A stretch of 64,000 nt of DNA. Origin: Alnus glutinosa (lineage: Eukaryota > Streptophyta > Magnoliopsida > Fagales > Betulaceae). The position numbers and the translations under genes were made by a program. Under the pieces are notes generated by a model. It did not search any database. It saw only the letters and a program-made list of their open reading frames with translations, and had not been told where the DNA came from. The DNA is taken from the NCBI RefSeq assembly GCF_958979055.1, contig NC_084886.1, positions 932,501 through 996,500 of the forward strand, written 5' to 3'. The number at the start of each line of letters is the position of its first letter. Position 1 is the stretch's first letter. Positions 45,118 to 56,740 of the stretch are shown one piece after another.

Positions 45118-46134
45118 GGATCCGGCTTCCATGCGGTAAAAAAAACTACCGGACATCTCCGGTAGAAAAAAGTAACGGTCCCGATTCATTTGAACATATT
45201 TTTACTCACACGACGTCGTGGAAAAGCGTTCGATGAAAAACACCTTAATGCCGTTTCAAATGGAAGGAAAAAAACACGTTCACGATTTCTCCCTCTTGAT
45301 TTGCTCCATCATGCCCACCTTTATCACCTTCACTTTCGATCTCCACCACCTGTCCACCTCCATTGCCACGCCACGCTCTTCCCGGTCTGCAAGTTCCTAG
45401 CGTGGTACACTTCGCAAAAATACTGTGACCCAGAAGCCGACAACTTTCAATGCATGTCTAAGCGTCAAGGTAGCTCTTTTAGTTATCCTTTAAAACTCAC
45501 AAAAAGTAGAAACAGACAATCATGGTTGGTTCGATCTCATGCCTAAGCTCCCAAACCAAGTCTGAAAGAATTTGCTCTCATTTCTTGTTACTCTACTCTC
45601 TCAATTAATCCCTCAAAAACAACGACCCCTCATCTCTCTCTGCTGGCTGGCCTCAAAGCGCTCCCAAACCCAAGACTTTACGTTGGTCCACGATCCCACT
45701 TGTCTCCATATAGATCCAAGAGATAGGAGTTGACCATGACTTGTCCAAGCCAAGCAGGATTCAAATCCAAGCTGTCCCATTTCTTGAACCAGACCCTAAA
45801 CCCAGTTCGCGGAATTAAAAGGCAAGCCCTGCTACCACTACATCTTTTACCCGCATTGACAAGGGACGTGAAGCAGGAAGCTCCAGCTTCATGGGTGGCC
45901 TCTGTTTAGATTGTGAAGAAAAGGGGAGAGCAGAATGAAGGTTGTTGAAGGAGGCAACGTATGTGGATGTGTTTTTTTAACCTCCTTTGAAACGCTATTA
46001 AGGTGTTTTTCATCAAAACGTTTTTCCACGACGTCGTTTGAGTTAAAATATATTAAGATGAATATGAACCGTTACTTTTTTCTACCACAGATATCCGGTA
46101 ATTTTCTTTACCGTACCGCATAGGAGCCGAATCA
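45118..46134. mobile_element. Pack-MULE: Mutator-like element carrying a CIPK gene fragment
   Basis: A 1,017-bp element with ATTGAGACT repeated exactly on both sides (45109-45117 and 46135-46143), the 9-bp duplication of Mutator elements. Terminal inverted repeats of about 150 bp run 45118-45266 and roughly 45985-46134, sharing CGACGTCGT, GATGAAAAACACCTTAAT and AGAAAAAAGTAACGGT. The interior is more GC-rich and gene-like than the flanks. It encodes no transposase, but on the minus strand holds a recognisable piece of a protein kinase (separate entry). This is the definition of a Pack-MULE. Confidence 0.9.
45289..45450 (-). pseudogene. Captured fragment of a CBL-interacting protein kinase (CIPK), broken
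   Basis: On the minus strand, pieces in order read CRLLGHSIFAK, then after a one-base loss VYHARNLQTGKSVA, then after further frame damage KVIKVGMMEQIKRE. Together these cover the glycine-rich loop, the VAxK region and the start of helix C of SNF1-related (SnRK3/CIPK) kinases, whose family wording there is GxGTFAKVYxARN and VGMMxQIKREIS. Stops follow immediately, next to the right edge of the left terminal repeat. Sequence to the right (45450-45950) may be the captured 5' region of the same gene. It cannot make a kinase. Confidence 0.78.
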
Positions 46135-46143
46135 ATTGAGACT

Positions 46144-46517
46144 ACTACTCCAATTTAACTTGGAGTAAAATCATTCCCAACATGTTATTCTCACATTTTA
46201 AAAATTAGCGTGAGAATTACATGCTCTCATAAAATTACGTGTGAAAGAAATAAGTCAGTTTAATTAACTGAAATAATTTTTTTCTCTTACACAGTATGAA
46301 ATAAAACTTTATTCTTATCAAATTATCTATGAGAATACTGTTGCAATATCTGTCAACTGTCAACAGATTCATTTTTGTCTTTTGTTTTTTTCAATTCATC
46401 CAAAAAAAAAAAAAACAATATCTTGATTGCAGAGAAGAGTTAGGTCTGACTTAAATTAGGATTTAATCGAACACTACAGGATATTGGTATGATAATCAAT
46501 GGAAACGTATAAGATAT

Positions 46518-46553
<36 letters not shown>

Positions 46554-47060
46554 TTATAAGATATAAGTTTTGGAATGCGTCAAACAAAATAGTTTATATA
46601 TATATAATTATCAGTTTTGATATTCATGTTTCACGAACCACTTCATTAGTTTTTATTTTTTATGGCTAATACGTCAACGCTTGATTAAAAGACAAAATAG
46701 AGAACAGTTTTATAAAGAGAATTTTGGTATAATCCGTATAAACAGGGCAGTTATACAGTCATATTACGTCCACATTCCGTCATACCTAGGTAATATACAC
46801 AAATGCTATTTTTTCATCTCTCAATAATTTCCACCATATATATATATATATCTCCATTCATATTCTTTTTAAATTCACCATTAAATTTAAATATGAAGGA
46901 TCCACATGCATATCTGATGTACACCACCTACATCAAGTGTCAACCAAATCGTATTTGGTATAAAATCCATGCATGTCGGTCCACATATGTGCAAATAACC
47001 CATCTTTATGTGATAATAAATTTGAAAAATAGATGAATAGGAGATGGGGGGAGTAGCATG

Positions 47061-47095
<35 letters not shown>

Positions 47096-48009
47096 GCTGA
47101 CATGACAATACCAACTAATTCTTATTATTATTATTTTAATAAGTTTGATCTAATTATAATTAGTTGGCATTTCCCGTTAGCTTATAAGATAGTTGTAGAA
47201 TAAAATTGTGGTTTATTGCATGAAAAATGTTATATATTATACCTCATTCTACCCAGCTAATGAACACTGCCACACCAACCATTTGATCAATCATTATTAA
47301 AAAATAATAAAATAAATAAAGTTTATATAATATGGAGATATCCAAAGAATATTATGTAATTTTTAGAATATGGTTTTAATTGTCTAGCCAAACTAATTTC
47401 AATGGAATTGCCCCAACAATCTATTCACGTTTTAAGTTGTCATAATGAAAGTATTTTAATCTTCTACGAGTATTAATCTGAAACATTCTTCAAAATGTGG
47501 CAAGTATACATTGTGTCAGTAATAATCTACGTGGCATTTTATTACAAACAAGAAGAGTAATAGTTGAGACCTTGACATCACCTACTCCCTCACTATTTTT
47601 TTATTTTTTTTGACTAAGCACTAAGCAGTACGTGCTTTAATTAAGATTATTTTCTTTCTTGTGCTGGTGATGAAATCAATTAATATATATATATATATAT
47701 ATTATCAATAATCTTCTAATATAATGCTATTAAAGGGAAGTCGATCTACAATTCAATTTCGATGGATGCCGAAATTATGGAAAAGAAGTTAAACTTGGAC
47801 TGGATCAGTGTAACGAGCCTTTCCATTGTATATTCAACGAGCAATTTCATGTGAGAAGTTGTATGAGTTTCACTTGTTTAGGCAAATGTTCGGACAATTC
47901 AATTTTTATTTGTACAAACAGCTATTCAAACAAGTAAAGTCCAAACAACCTCTTACATGTGAGAGGCTATTTGAATCCTATTTAGAGGTGGATCTGCCCT
48001 GGCCTTGGG
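46144..48009. other. AT-rich intergenic DNA, no gene recognised
   Basis: Contains a long T run (about 46521-46550) and TA microsatellites (about 47067-47093 and 47683-47702). No coding sequence or bounded element is recognised. Confidence 0.4.
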
Positions 48010-49200
48010 GGTAGGAGTGGGCAAAATCCGCCCAAACCCACACTATCTGACCCGTCTCGTGAAAGTTGAATTTTAGGTTTAAAATTGTGGATCCAGATAC
48101 AAAATTGGACTATCCGTGCGGGACAAGACAGGTCACGGGCATAACATTTTTAAAATCCCGAGTACCTGGCCCGCACGTCTAACACTAAAAGACCTAAAAA
48201 AACTCTAAACTACCCACTCCTAAAAAAAAAACCTTAAACTACCTCTACCTCGTCCCTGCGTCGCTCACCCCCTCAAGAGTCAATACCCAGACAATATACG
48301 GTTTTCGTTCACCTATCATGGTCTCACCTTTCAGTTCTTTCACCCTCATGTCTTCAGAACTCTGAAACCTTCACTCTTGTGCCTTGCAATTGCAAAATCG
48401 ATTGAAGCCTTAACGCTTGAGCTTCGCATCTATAGAGATAGAGAGGTAAACTATTTCTTAGCTATAAATAAGTAGCTACTTCTTTGCTTTTGAGAAGTAC
48501 TTGTTCTTGTTGTTGTTGTTACCATAGTTCGAAACCCTTTTACGCTTCCACCTCTTCATTCTTGTGCCAAAACAAGCTCTCTAGGGGAATCTTTGTGGGA
48601 GGGTTGTTGATGCTTTGCTGCTGATGATGATGATGTTGATCTTCTTAGCTGCTCGGCATTCCTCTTCCTCCTCCACCTAATGAGAAAAACCTAGTCATTG
48701 TTCCTCCTCTAAGTCTAACCGGGAGCTCAATTGTGATAGACAGTCCATATCAGAAGCTCCACTCTCTCAAAAAATCTGCAGAACCCAAATACGAAATGGG
48801 TATTATTCAATTCCTATTTTTTTCTAGCTTCTGTGCGTGAAACTTATTCTCTTTTGTTGAAAATTATTCTTCTATGTATTGTAAATGAGTGTTGTGTATA
48901 CCCGTCTCACCTAACCCGTTCAACCAGCGGTTTCTCCCCAAAAAAAAATAAATTAAATTTTACCCCTAATTTTTTTATTTTTTTTTTAGTTTTGGCCCCC
49001 CCAAATTATTTTTTTTTCAATTTGGCCCCCCCCAAATTTTAAATCCTAGCTCCGCCCCTGCGTTCAACCCACCCCGCCCAACCTGAGGCCCGGTGGATAC
49101 TGCACACTGTAGCCAGGTCACGGGTAGGGTTTTTACAACCCGCAATATGCGGGTCTGGGTGCAAAAATGGCCAATACCTGGCCCTCCCCGACTCGTGTAT
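48010..49200. mobile_element. Probable hAT-like element with nested MITE
   Basis: The left end AGGAGTGGGCAAAATCCGCC and right part (reverse complement GGGGAGGGCCAGGTATTGGC at about 49190) carry the GTGGGCAAA / ACCCGCCC and GGTCACGGG words that mark a common plant hAT group. Both halves contain CAGGTCACGGG (about 48129 and 49114). Ends are not exact, and no outer target duplication was found. The interior shows no transposase frame. Confidence 0.45.
48925..49060. mobile_element. hAT-like MITE, 136 bp, perfect 8-bp target duplication, nested
   Basis: It starts CAGCGGTTTCTCCCC and ends CTAGCTCCGCCCCTG, whose reverse complement is CAGGGGCGGAGCTAG, the standard plant hAT-like terminus. CGTTCAAC flanks it exactly at 48917-48924 and 49061-49068. 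It sits inside the larger element at 48,010-49,200 and so arrived later. Confidence 0.85.
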
Positions 49201-49396
49201 TTTTATGAATTCGACTCCTTAAAATTAATTTTATATCATTACAAATTTTCATTTGTTAGCTTCGTCCCCCCTCGCATCAAATCTTGGTTTCGCCAATATT
49301 GATTTTATTTGTTTGGGCAACTGTTAAAATAGTTCAATCCATACCTATTCAAACTGTTATGATGATTGCCTGGTCAGATAGAGTCCAAACAGCTTC

Positions 49397-50258
49397 TTAC
49401 GTAAGATCATCTCCATCAAGTTAGTCAAATTTGACTATTATCAAGCTTTTTTTTTTTTGTTCAATCTAGCAGATAAGGCAAAGTGGTTATTTTCCTTATA
49501 GAATGAATAGTGAATATGCTATAGAGTATATTCTCTATTCATTTTATAACTAATAAAATATTGAGAAAAATTAAAATTAAAACTAAAATAATATGATATT
49601 CATGTATCCCACTCTCTCTCTCTCTCTCTCACCCACTTTTTATTATAAAAGCGTACATAATAATGCATAACATGATTATTAAAGACGAACGAAATGCTGA
49701 TGATGCTAGTGACATTGAATATGAACAAATCGATGAAACTCCCTACGTACAAATTTTTCATGAGCATATGTTTGGATTTATGGAGTTCATTGGAAAGGCA
49801 TGTGAACATTAAAGACGGTCAAACTCATTCTCAGTTGCAATATGACCTTATAAAGCACGTACATGTGGCAATTGCACGGTGAATCTTAATAAGTATTAGT
49901 CTTATTGTATGTTTCTAGTTGCTTTGTTTTCCTTTTTATATTGCTGCTTCTTTTTCTTTTTTTTTTTTTAAAAAAAAATGATCAACCACTTTGCTTTCAT
50001 AAATTGTGTAATTTTGTTAGAAAATTGAACTGATACAACATTCGTACAGTGTAGCTCAAAGAATATGTGAAAATTCAATATTTTATCTTTCATTGAGTGT
50101 TGGCAAAAATATAATAAAAAAAATAAGAAATAATATTTAAATATAAATAAAGAGTAGAATAGAAAATCTATTAGAAGGTACAAAAGAAAAAGAAAAAAAA
50201 AGAGAATTATACTTTTTAAATAATTATTTTGACTATTAATACTGAAGATGCTGTAGGT
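49397..50258. mobile_element. Possible MITE/TIR element
   Basis: Left CTTACGTAAGATCATCTCC...TAGTCAAA and the reverse complement of the right CCTTACCTACAGCATCTTC...TAGTCAAA agree over about 40 bp. The interior is AT-rich with a CT microsatellite (about 49611-49630). The target duplication is uncertain. Confidence 0.45.
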
Positions 50259-52375
50259 AAGGCTATTGGTCGTAATAGGCTGCATCCAAATCCTAATTAA
50301 ACTTGGACGGAAAACAATTTTCTAATGTGAAGTCAAATAAATCAACAAAGTATCCATCGCCCTTGCTAACTGTACAAGGATATAGAAGTGGATGTTAACA
50401 TTAGCACACCATATAGAAAACATCATGTGGCTAATAGTACTACTAGTAACTTTTTCAGATAATGATTTTTAGCAATTTTTTTTACTCAAATTGTAGGTCT
50501 TAAATTTATAAAAGAGCTTATATAAAACCCAACTATTTAAGTAGGTAGTTGAACAATTTAAAATTTATTTTGACAACTAAATTTTATTTGAACTCTCTCG
50601 TAACATAATCCTTAAATTATTAGCAATTGTAATAAAAAAAAAATTACTAAAAATTATGTAATTATAATTTAAACAACAACTTTCTTCACAGTAATGGAAA
50701 TTATGTATTTATTAATTGTAGGCACATAATAGAAATAGAAATAATTGGATTCTCTTAAAATTTTATTTCTGGTCTATGACTGAGAATTTTTTGGTGGGCG
50801 AGCAGTCAAAAATTGAAAAAAAAAACCACAAAGGCACAAATACAACACAACGTGGATTGACTTTGAACCCACATTCATTAGCCGAGGGAAAAAAGAAACG
50901 AGGAATCATCTCGGGATTTGAAAAGGTCATGGATTATTGGATACAAGTCAAACTCAACCAGGATCCCTGCATGCACTAACTATTAAGCCTAGTTCAATTT
51001 CAACTCGTATACCTGCAATAAACACATTCAAAACGACAAATATAGATCGTGTACGTGGGCGGCTAATGCTGTATAAGTATAGTAAAGTCTTTTTCATCGA
51101 TCCATCCATCCCGTGACGCTGTCTATTTAGATGTAATATATTTAACCTGATATCGATCGTATCGTAAACATGAAATCCGCGACTATAATTTACAATATTC
51201 TCTAATTATACGATACAATATTTAGTGAAGACAAATGTTAATTTGGTGTACGTACTAATACCATTTTTCTGTTTTTGTTATACTTCTTTTTACAAACTGA
51301 TATTATTAAAATGATTAATAGTATATGATCACTCACAAATCAGACAATAACTAAAGGTTTGTTTAGTTTTGAGAATTTAAAAAACACAATTAAGTATTTA
51401 ATTAAATCGTGATTTGATATTTCAAATTACAGTTTAATCTTTAAAATCATATGGTTTAAAAAATAAAAAATAAAATAAAAAAATTCATGTACGTATCTTA
51501 TCTTTTTAAAACCGTCATTTTTGTTTTTAGATTAAAAACAAAAATGTGCTTCCAAACGAAATATTTTCCTTATCCGTGAATTGTTATCGCTTACCAACAA
51601 GAATATAAATATATATATATATATATATGGTGGTAATAAAGTATTTGTCCACTTGCATCGATTCACAGGAGCTGGCCTCTTCATGTCACCATAAGGGTGA
51701 AAAAGGAAATTGGAATAGTGTTGCATAGAGAAAGATACAGGCTCATTGGCCATTCTGTCCTTCTAACGTTGACAAGTAGGTTACCTTTAAGAATAATTTA
51801 AATCCCATTTGAGCTTATATATAGGAAAAGAAAGCTAGTGGTGATCGTCAACTAAAGCCGCAAGTGAGGCCAATATCCAGCGAGAGTACTCTTCCGGTTC
51901 TTCTTATCCTCTTCTTCATTCTAGAGTTCTTGAAAACACTACTCAAATGGCTACCTTCCTCTGAATCCTCTTATGGGTTCACAACCTACTTATTTTATGT
52001 GATTTTTCCGTCCCAACTTTTTCTTTCTGGTTCCTCTTCTTGTGCATGATTTCATCTGCTTTTCTTTTTCCAGTTTAATTAGAAAGGTATGAGTAACACA
52101 ATGAAGCCAAGGGTCAAGGTCAGGTTTCATTTGGTTTACGACAGAGGTTAACCAAAACACCCAAGACTTTCAAAGCATTCTTTTTACGTACCCGCGTCTC
52201 CTTGATCTTTTTCTTCTTTTTTTTTCATTTGTGCTTAAACATGGAGATATTGTTCGTATGTTGTGAGTGAATTTTAAGCTCATATATATATATACTTGCG
52301 TTTCCTTTATCCTTTATGCTCTAGAATTAGCTATATATTATTCTGGTTAATTAATTTTTGTACCGATCGACGAAA
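50259..52375. other. Intergenic and 5' flank of SAUR
   Basis: No gene is recognised. A TATA-like run CATATATATATATAC at about 52280-52294 lies about 85 bp before the SAUR start and could serve as its core promoter. No exact TGTCTC auxin element was noted close to it. Confidence 0.4.
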
Positions 52376-52852
52376 ATGGATGTGATCGCTGAGGAAAAAG
52401 GGAAGAAGGGGCTGATCATCAAGACATGGGAGCGATGCAAATCCATCGGACGAGGCCGTAAGAGGTCCTCGGGACCCGTGCGTGCCCTGACTCTGAAGAG
52501 CAAGTCGTGGCCGTCGCTCATGGAAGAAGATGAAAAGCGTGCAAGAAAACGCCGGGTAGCTCCGGAAGGCTGCTTCTCTGTCTATGTTGGACCTCAAAAG
52601 CAAAAGTTTGTGATCAAAACAGAATATGCAAACCATCCTCTATTCCAGATGCTGCTTGAAGAGGCCGAGTCGGAGTATGGTTACGGTAACCAAGGCCCGC
52701 TTGCTCTTCCATGCAACGTTGATATCTTTTACAAGGTGTTGTTGGAAATGGAGGATGGCCATCAAATTCATCAAGGATGCGGCTTGAAGCGCTATGGTTC
52801 GTATCACCTTCTTAGCCCGCCTCAAATGGTCGCCAGAAATACTCAGTTTTAA
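52376..52852 (+). CDS. SAUR (small auxin-up RNA) protein, 158 aa
   Basis: Intronless, as is usual for SAUR genes. A basic N-terminus (RCKSIGRGRKRSSG, KRARKRR) precedes the SAUR domain at about residues 62-125: VAPEGCFSVYVGPQKQKFVIKTEYANHPLF, LLEEAESEYGYGNQGPLALPC and FYKVLLEM, all standard for the family. SAUR proteins inhibit PP2C.D phosphatases and so keep plasma-membrane proton pumps active for cell expansion; many respond to auxin. The first in-frame ATG was used; an upstream in-frame stretch has no ATG. The long basic head resembles the SAUR36/71-like group rather than the short clustered SAURs, and no tandem copies are nearby. Confidence 0.93.
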   Translation: MDVIAEEKGKKGLIIKTWERCKSIGRGRKRSSGPVRALTLKSKSWPSLMEEDEKRARKRRVAPEGCFSVYVGPQKQKFVIKTEYANHPLFQMLLEEAESEYGYGNQGPLALPCNVDIFYKVLLEMEDGHQIHQGCGLKRYGSYHLLSPPQMVARNTQF

Positions 52853-54648
52853 ATGTACGTGTGCCTGCAACGCAGCCTGTGCCTTTTGGTTCTGATCGTT
52901 TTGTTTTTCTTAGACTCGATCGTGTGATATAAGTGTTTTAAGAATGTTTTGTGGGGTTTTCTTTCGTTTGTAATTACATGGTTATGTGGGATTCATGAGT
53001 TTTCTTAGTTTCTGTAATCATGGAATACTGCTGTACGTAATCGAAGAAGGGGATCGATATGCAGGAAAGAAATCCAAGCTATATATATATATATTCGTAT
53101 CAGAATATTTGTGATGGTGTCAATCGAACGAATTATTATTATTATTATTATAAGTCTATTAAACCGTCCTCTTCCTCTCTCCTCCATTTTCAACCGCCAC
53201 AACATGCACAAAGCAACAACAAACATCACCTAACTCACCTTCAAAAAAACATTTCCATTTTCATGAAAACAAACACAACAGTAACATCATATAATATAAA
53301 CACCCACATCAACTCAATCTATTCAATATTTAATGTGTGTCTAAATTAAAATGCAAAATCATATACGTCGTCGATCGCGCATCAGTTAATTAATAAATTG
53401 ATTGTATAAAAAGTCAAGTTTAAAGAAAAAAGTTTGTTAATTAGCTTGAATAACTCTTAATTAATTAGTGTGATTTTAGCATTTGACTTGATGACTGGTG
53501 GGGCCCGGTGGCCAACGGATGTTGATTATGTACTATACATATATGTTGGATCTTGGCCGTGTCAATAACTCCAATTAGTCTGAGTTAATTACGCCATTTG
53601 ACTTAATGGATGGCGGGCATAGTGTGGGTGGCTAGCTAAGGGATCCATGATTATATTATGTTATTGTTATATATACTGATGTACAGCTACTAATTAAGGA
53701 TTTGTAGTGATTACGTAATTTACGTGTGTGGCATAATAAAGCCAAATTTGATGAAATTAATACGATTAATTACTTGGTTTTGCGTGAGGATCGGATCGTT
53801 CTAGCTTGATCGATAACATGTGGCATGATTGCAAAGTTAATTAATCCATGCTATTTTATACGTAACGATTTTCATTACCATATACTTCATTTTCACTTTG
53901 TCTTGCACAACTTATAAAAGCATTTAGTACTATAAGAGTCACACACTTAAACTTCAATGATTTAGTCTACACAAGTTTTCGTCGTGCTTAATTATTGAGT
54001 AATATTATTAGTATAAAAAAAATTTACACTCTTTTTTGTTGGTTCCACTCTCATCAACCATTAATTAAACAGAAAGGAAAATGGTTCGGGCGTATGGTTG
54101 GTCACCAATAAAAAAATTGAACATTTTTTTTTAACTGACGTGATAGTGTCACATCGCACTCTTACATCAACACCGAAATGGCCGGTGCATGCCTTCGCCA
54201 ATCACCATGTTTGTGTGGCATCACTGGCATGGGACAGATGACTTTCATTCCCATAATCCGGCCACCATTGTAAGTTTATATGAAAGTCAATTTCACATAG
54301 TGCGAAATCAAGACATATCTATATTAGTCTACAAATTTTGTAATAAATATATATGCTTAGTCAATATAAATCTCAACAATTATAGCTTTGTTTTTAGTGA
54401 GTATTGCCTTCAACAATTATGATTATATATAATTTCCTTTAATTTTAAAGGAATAATTCTAGTTTCATTGATGCCATAAATTTTTTTAATTAGCAATTAA
54501 TCGCATGAATGGACCACTTACCAATAGAATTACATGAATGGACTTTTCATACCAAGCTTGTACATATATTAATTGGCCCGTCATGCCAGGCGTGCCATTA
54601 CTTAAATACATAATTGACCTTGAAGGTTTTTTTCTTTTTCTTTTTCTT

Positions 54649-54679
<31 letters not shown>

Positions 54680-55782
54680 CATCCAGCAGGCCATTTAATA
54701 AATTCAGCGAGGACCTTCAAGTAGTTGAACCACTAAACCCTATTTGTGCTCTTTTATTTTATTGTTATTGTTATTTTAAAAAAATTAGGGTTAGCTACAT
54801 TTATAATTTACTTCCCTCTAACTACCAATATTTTTGCAACGTTTTTTCCGCAATGTTTCCATTCTCCTACTTAAAACAACAAAAATACCCTCTATTAAAA
54901 ATGCAATGTCCTCATTCTTAGACCAAAACGAGAACATTGCAATTCCAATGGTAAATTAAAAGAATATTAAAAAAAAAATTGATAAATGATTTAGTCTTAC
55001 GTGCATTTGGTATTGCGATTTTGTAGAAAAAAAAAATGTGATTTTAAGCCAAATCGCCTAAAATAGTTTGGAATTGCGTTTTTTTTTTTAAAAAAAAAAT
55101 GTAATTTAAAAAAGCAGAAAATATGTATTTTCAAATAGCAGACAAGTTGATTTTTTTTAATACGCGTAATTTTAAAGGTCAAATGTTTAACTGCGTTTTA
55201 AAATCGTTATTTTTAAATCACACTTTTTGAAATAACAAACTACCTTTAGATTTCTACTTCCGCTATTGAGAGGAGCTCTATATTTATTGAATAATTCTAT
55301 TATGAAATTGTATTATATGGTTTATTTCTAGGAAAGGTAGGCTAAAAAAAAAAAAAAAAAACATAGAATACAGAATACAGATGGGCCTATATATGCACAC
55401 TTGACCGGCCTGCTTAAGCCTGGACAGCGGGTGGTGCCACAAAATTCCACCAAGGGAGGCGTACGGTGTTGATGAAAAGGAAATGGAGGTTTATCTGATT
55501 TCTTCCATATATTCTTCTCACTTGTACAGTTTTGATTGAAAAGATCGAGTTATATATTCTATGTCGTGATAATGGCAATCTCAATTATACCTTTAATTAC
55601 ACGAAATCCTGCTTCAAAACCAATTGGAGGAAGAGTGTAAACCAATGGATTCCATTTCCACCAACTATGAGGACAGACAGGGAATACTAAATTCCACAAG
55701 TCAGTCCATTAAAAAATAATTAATCATGTTTAATTATCATTGTAACTTTTATACTAAATTAGTCATAATAAAAATAAAAAAT
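52853..55782. other. Intergenic, no gene recognised
   Basis: AT-rich, with a TA run (53081-53092), a TTA run (about 53133-53150) and long T runs (54638-54679). A 127-aa frame at 54538-54921 is mostly encoded by the T runs and is rejected. Confidence 0.45.
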
Positions 55783-55790
55783 GCCTCCAC

Positions 55791-56732
55791 TAGGGTTGGC
55801 AATTCGGGTCAGCGGGTCGGGTTCGTGTCGACCCGACTGACCCGATTACATAATCGGGTTCAACACGAACCCGACCCGATTATTAATCGGGTCAGAACTG
55901 CAAACCCGAACACGACCCAATAACGAATCGGGTTACACGACACGAACCCGACGAACACGTTTTGCAACTCTGTTAACGCCTACTCACTGGCCACTGCTCT
56001 CTGCTCACCGGCATCGTCTCATCCCACAGGCCACGCGGACGAAGTCACGGAGGACATGAGGTAGAGCAGGATCGACTGGGCTTGGATAGTTGGATTTGAG
56101 AACCGATCTGGCCGTCGCAGATTTCGACAAATTTGCCGTGCTTGATTAACGGCACCTTCCAGGCTTCCAGTCGACCACCAAGGGTGGGCTGTAGTTCACG
56201 TCGGTGGCGTGCCTGCCGCTAATGGTCTCCAACAGCAAGAATGCAAGATCCCGAAGGCGAAGCTCAGATCCTCGGCGCTCAGATCTCGGCGCTCAAATCC
56301 ACAACACTCAAATCTCGAAGCTCAGATCCCCGGGGCAAGGTAAATCGTGAAGGAGTCTGGACAGAGGAGTCGAGGACACTGGACTGGACAGTCTCTTGGA
56401 GGCTTGGAGCAAATAGGCGACAGGCATACCGATTGCCGCGTGAAGAAGGTGAAACCGTGAAGGCACTGAAGGGAAAAGAAAATATGCGGATTGCGGGCAT
56501 CTGCGATTCTGCAGCTAGGGTTGCCTTTTGCGTTTTTTTTTTTTTTTTTAATCGGGTCTTATCGTGTCTGGCGGGTCAACCCGCGGGTTGACCCGCCAGA
56601 CACGATTTTAACCGGGTCATAATCGGGTTGACCCGATTATGACCCGAACCCGATTATGATAAACCCAAACCCTATTTTCCCGTGTCGTGTTCGTGTCGGG
56701 TTCGCGGGTCGTGTCAAAAATTGCCAACCCTA
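55791..56732. mobile_element. hAT-type transposon with perfect 8-bp duplication and captured kinase fragment
   Basis: Termini TAGGGTTGGCAAT... and ...ATTGCCAACCCTA are perfect inverted repeats at the ends. GCCTCCAC flanks them exactly (55783-55790 and 56733-56740). Both sides carry dense CGGGTCGGGTTCGTGTCG / GACCCGATTATAATCGGGTT words, and the right side contains a strong hairpin (GCGGGTCAACCCGCGGGTTG at about 56570-56592). The GC-rich centre (about 55985-56530) is unlike the ends and includes a receptor-kinase fragment. No transposase is present. Confidence 0.9.
56093..56255 (-). pseudogene. Captured fragment of a receptor-like kinase domain, broken
   Basis: On the minus strand the reading is FGIL, a 5-bp disruption, LLLETISGRHATDVNYSPP, LVVDW, an insertion of about 11 bp that breaks the frame, then VPLIKHGKFVEICDGQIG. 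This matches subdomains IX-X of plant receptor-like (cytoplasmic) kinases, where SFGxxLLEIISGRKAID and VVDWAVPLIKxGxFxxICDPRIG are typical, closest in memory to the CRINKLY4-related group. It lies wholly inside the hAT element and is too short and broken to act as a kinase. Confidence 0.75.
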
Positions 56733-56740
56733 GCCTCCAC

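Noticed and set aside
45190-45546. 118-codon plus-strand frame in the Mutator-like element
   Set aside because: It is antisense to the captured CIPK fragment and partly in the terminal repeat; the real protein similarity is on the minus strand and is broken.
54538-54921. 127-codon frame with a hydrophobic Phe/Leu-rich stretch resembling membrane segments
   Set aside because: The hydrophobic stretch is encoded by T homopolymers; there are no conserved residues and no partner exons.
56241-56591. 116-codon plus-strand frame in the hAT element
   Set aside because: It has no homology, contains GCTCAGATC-type short repeats and ends in a T run; probably chance.
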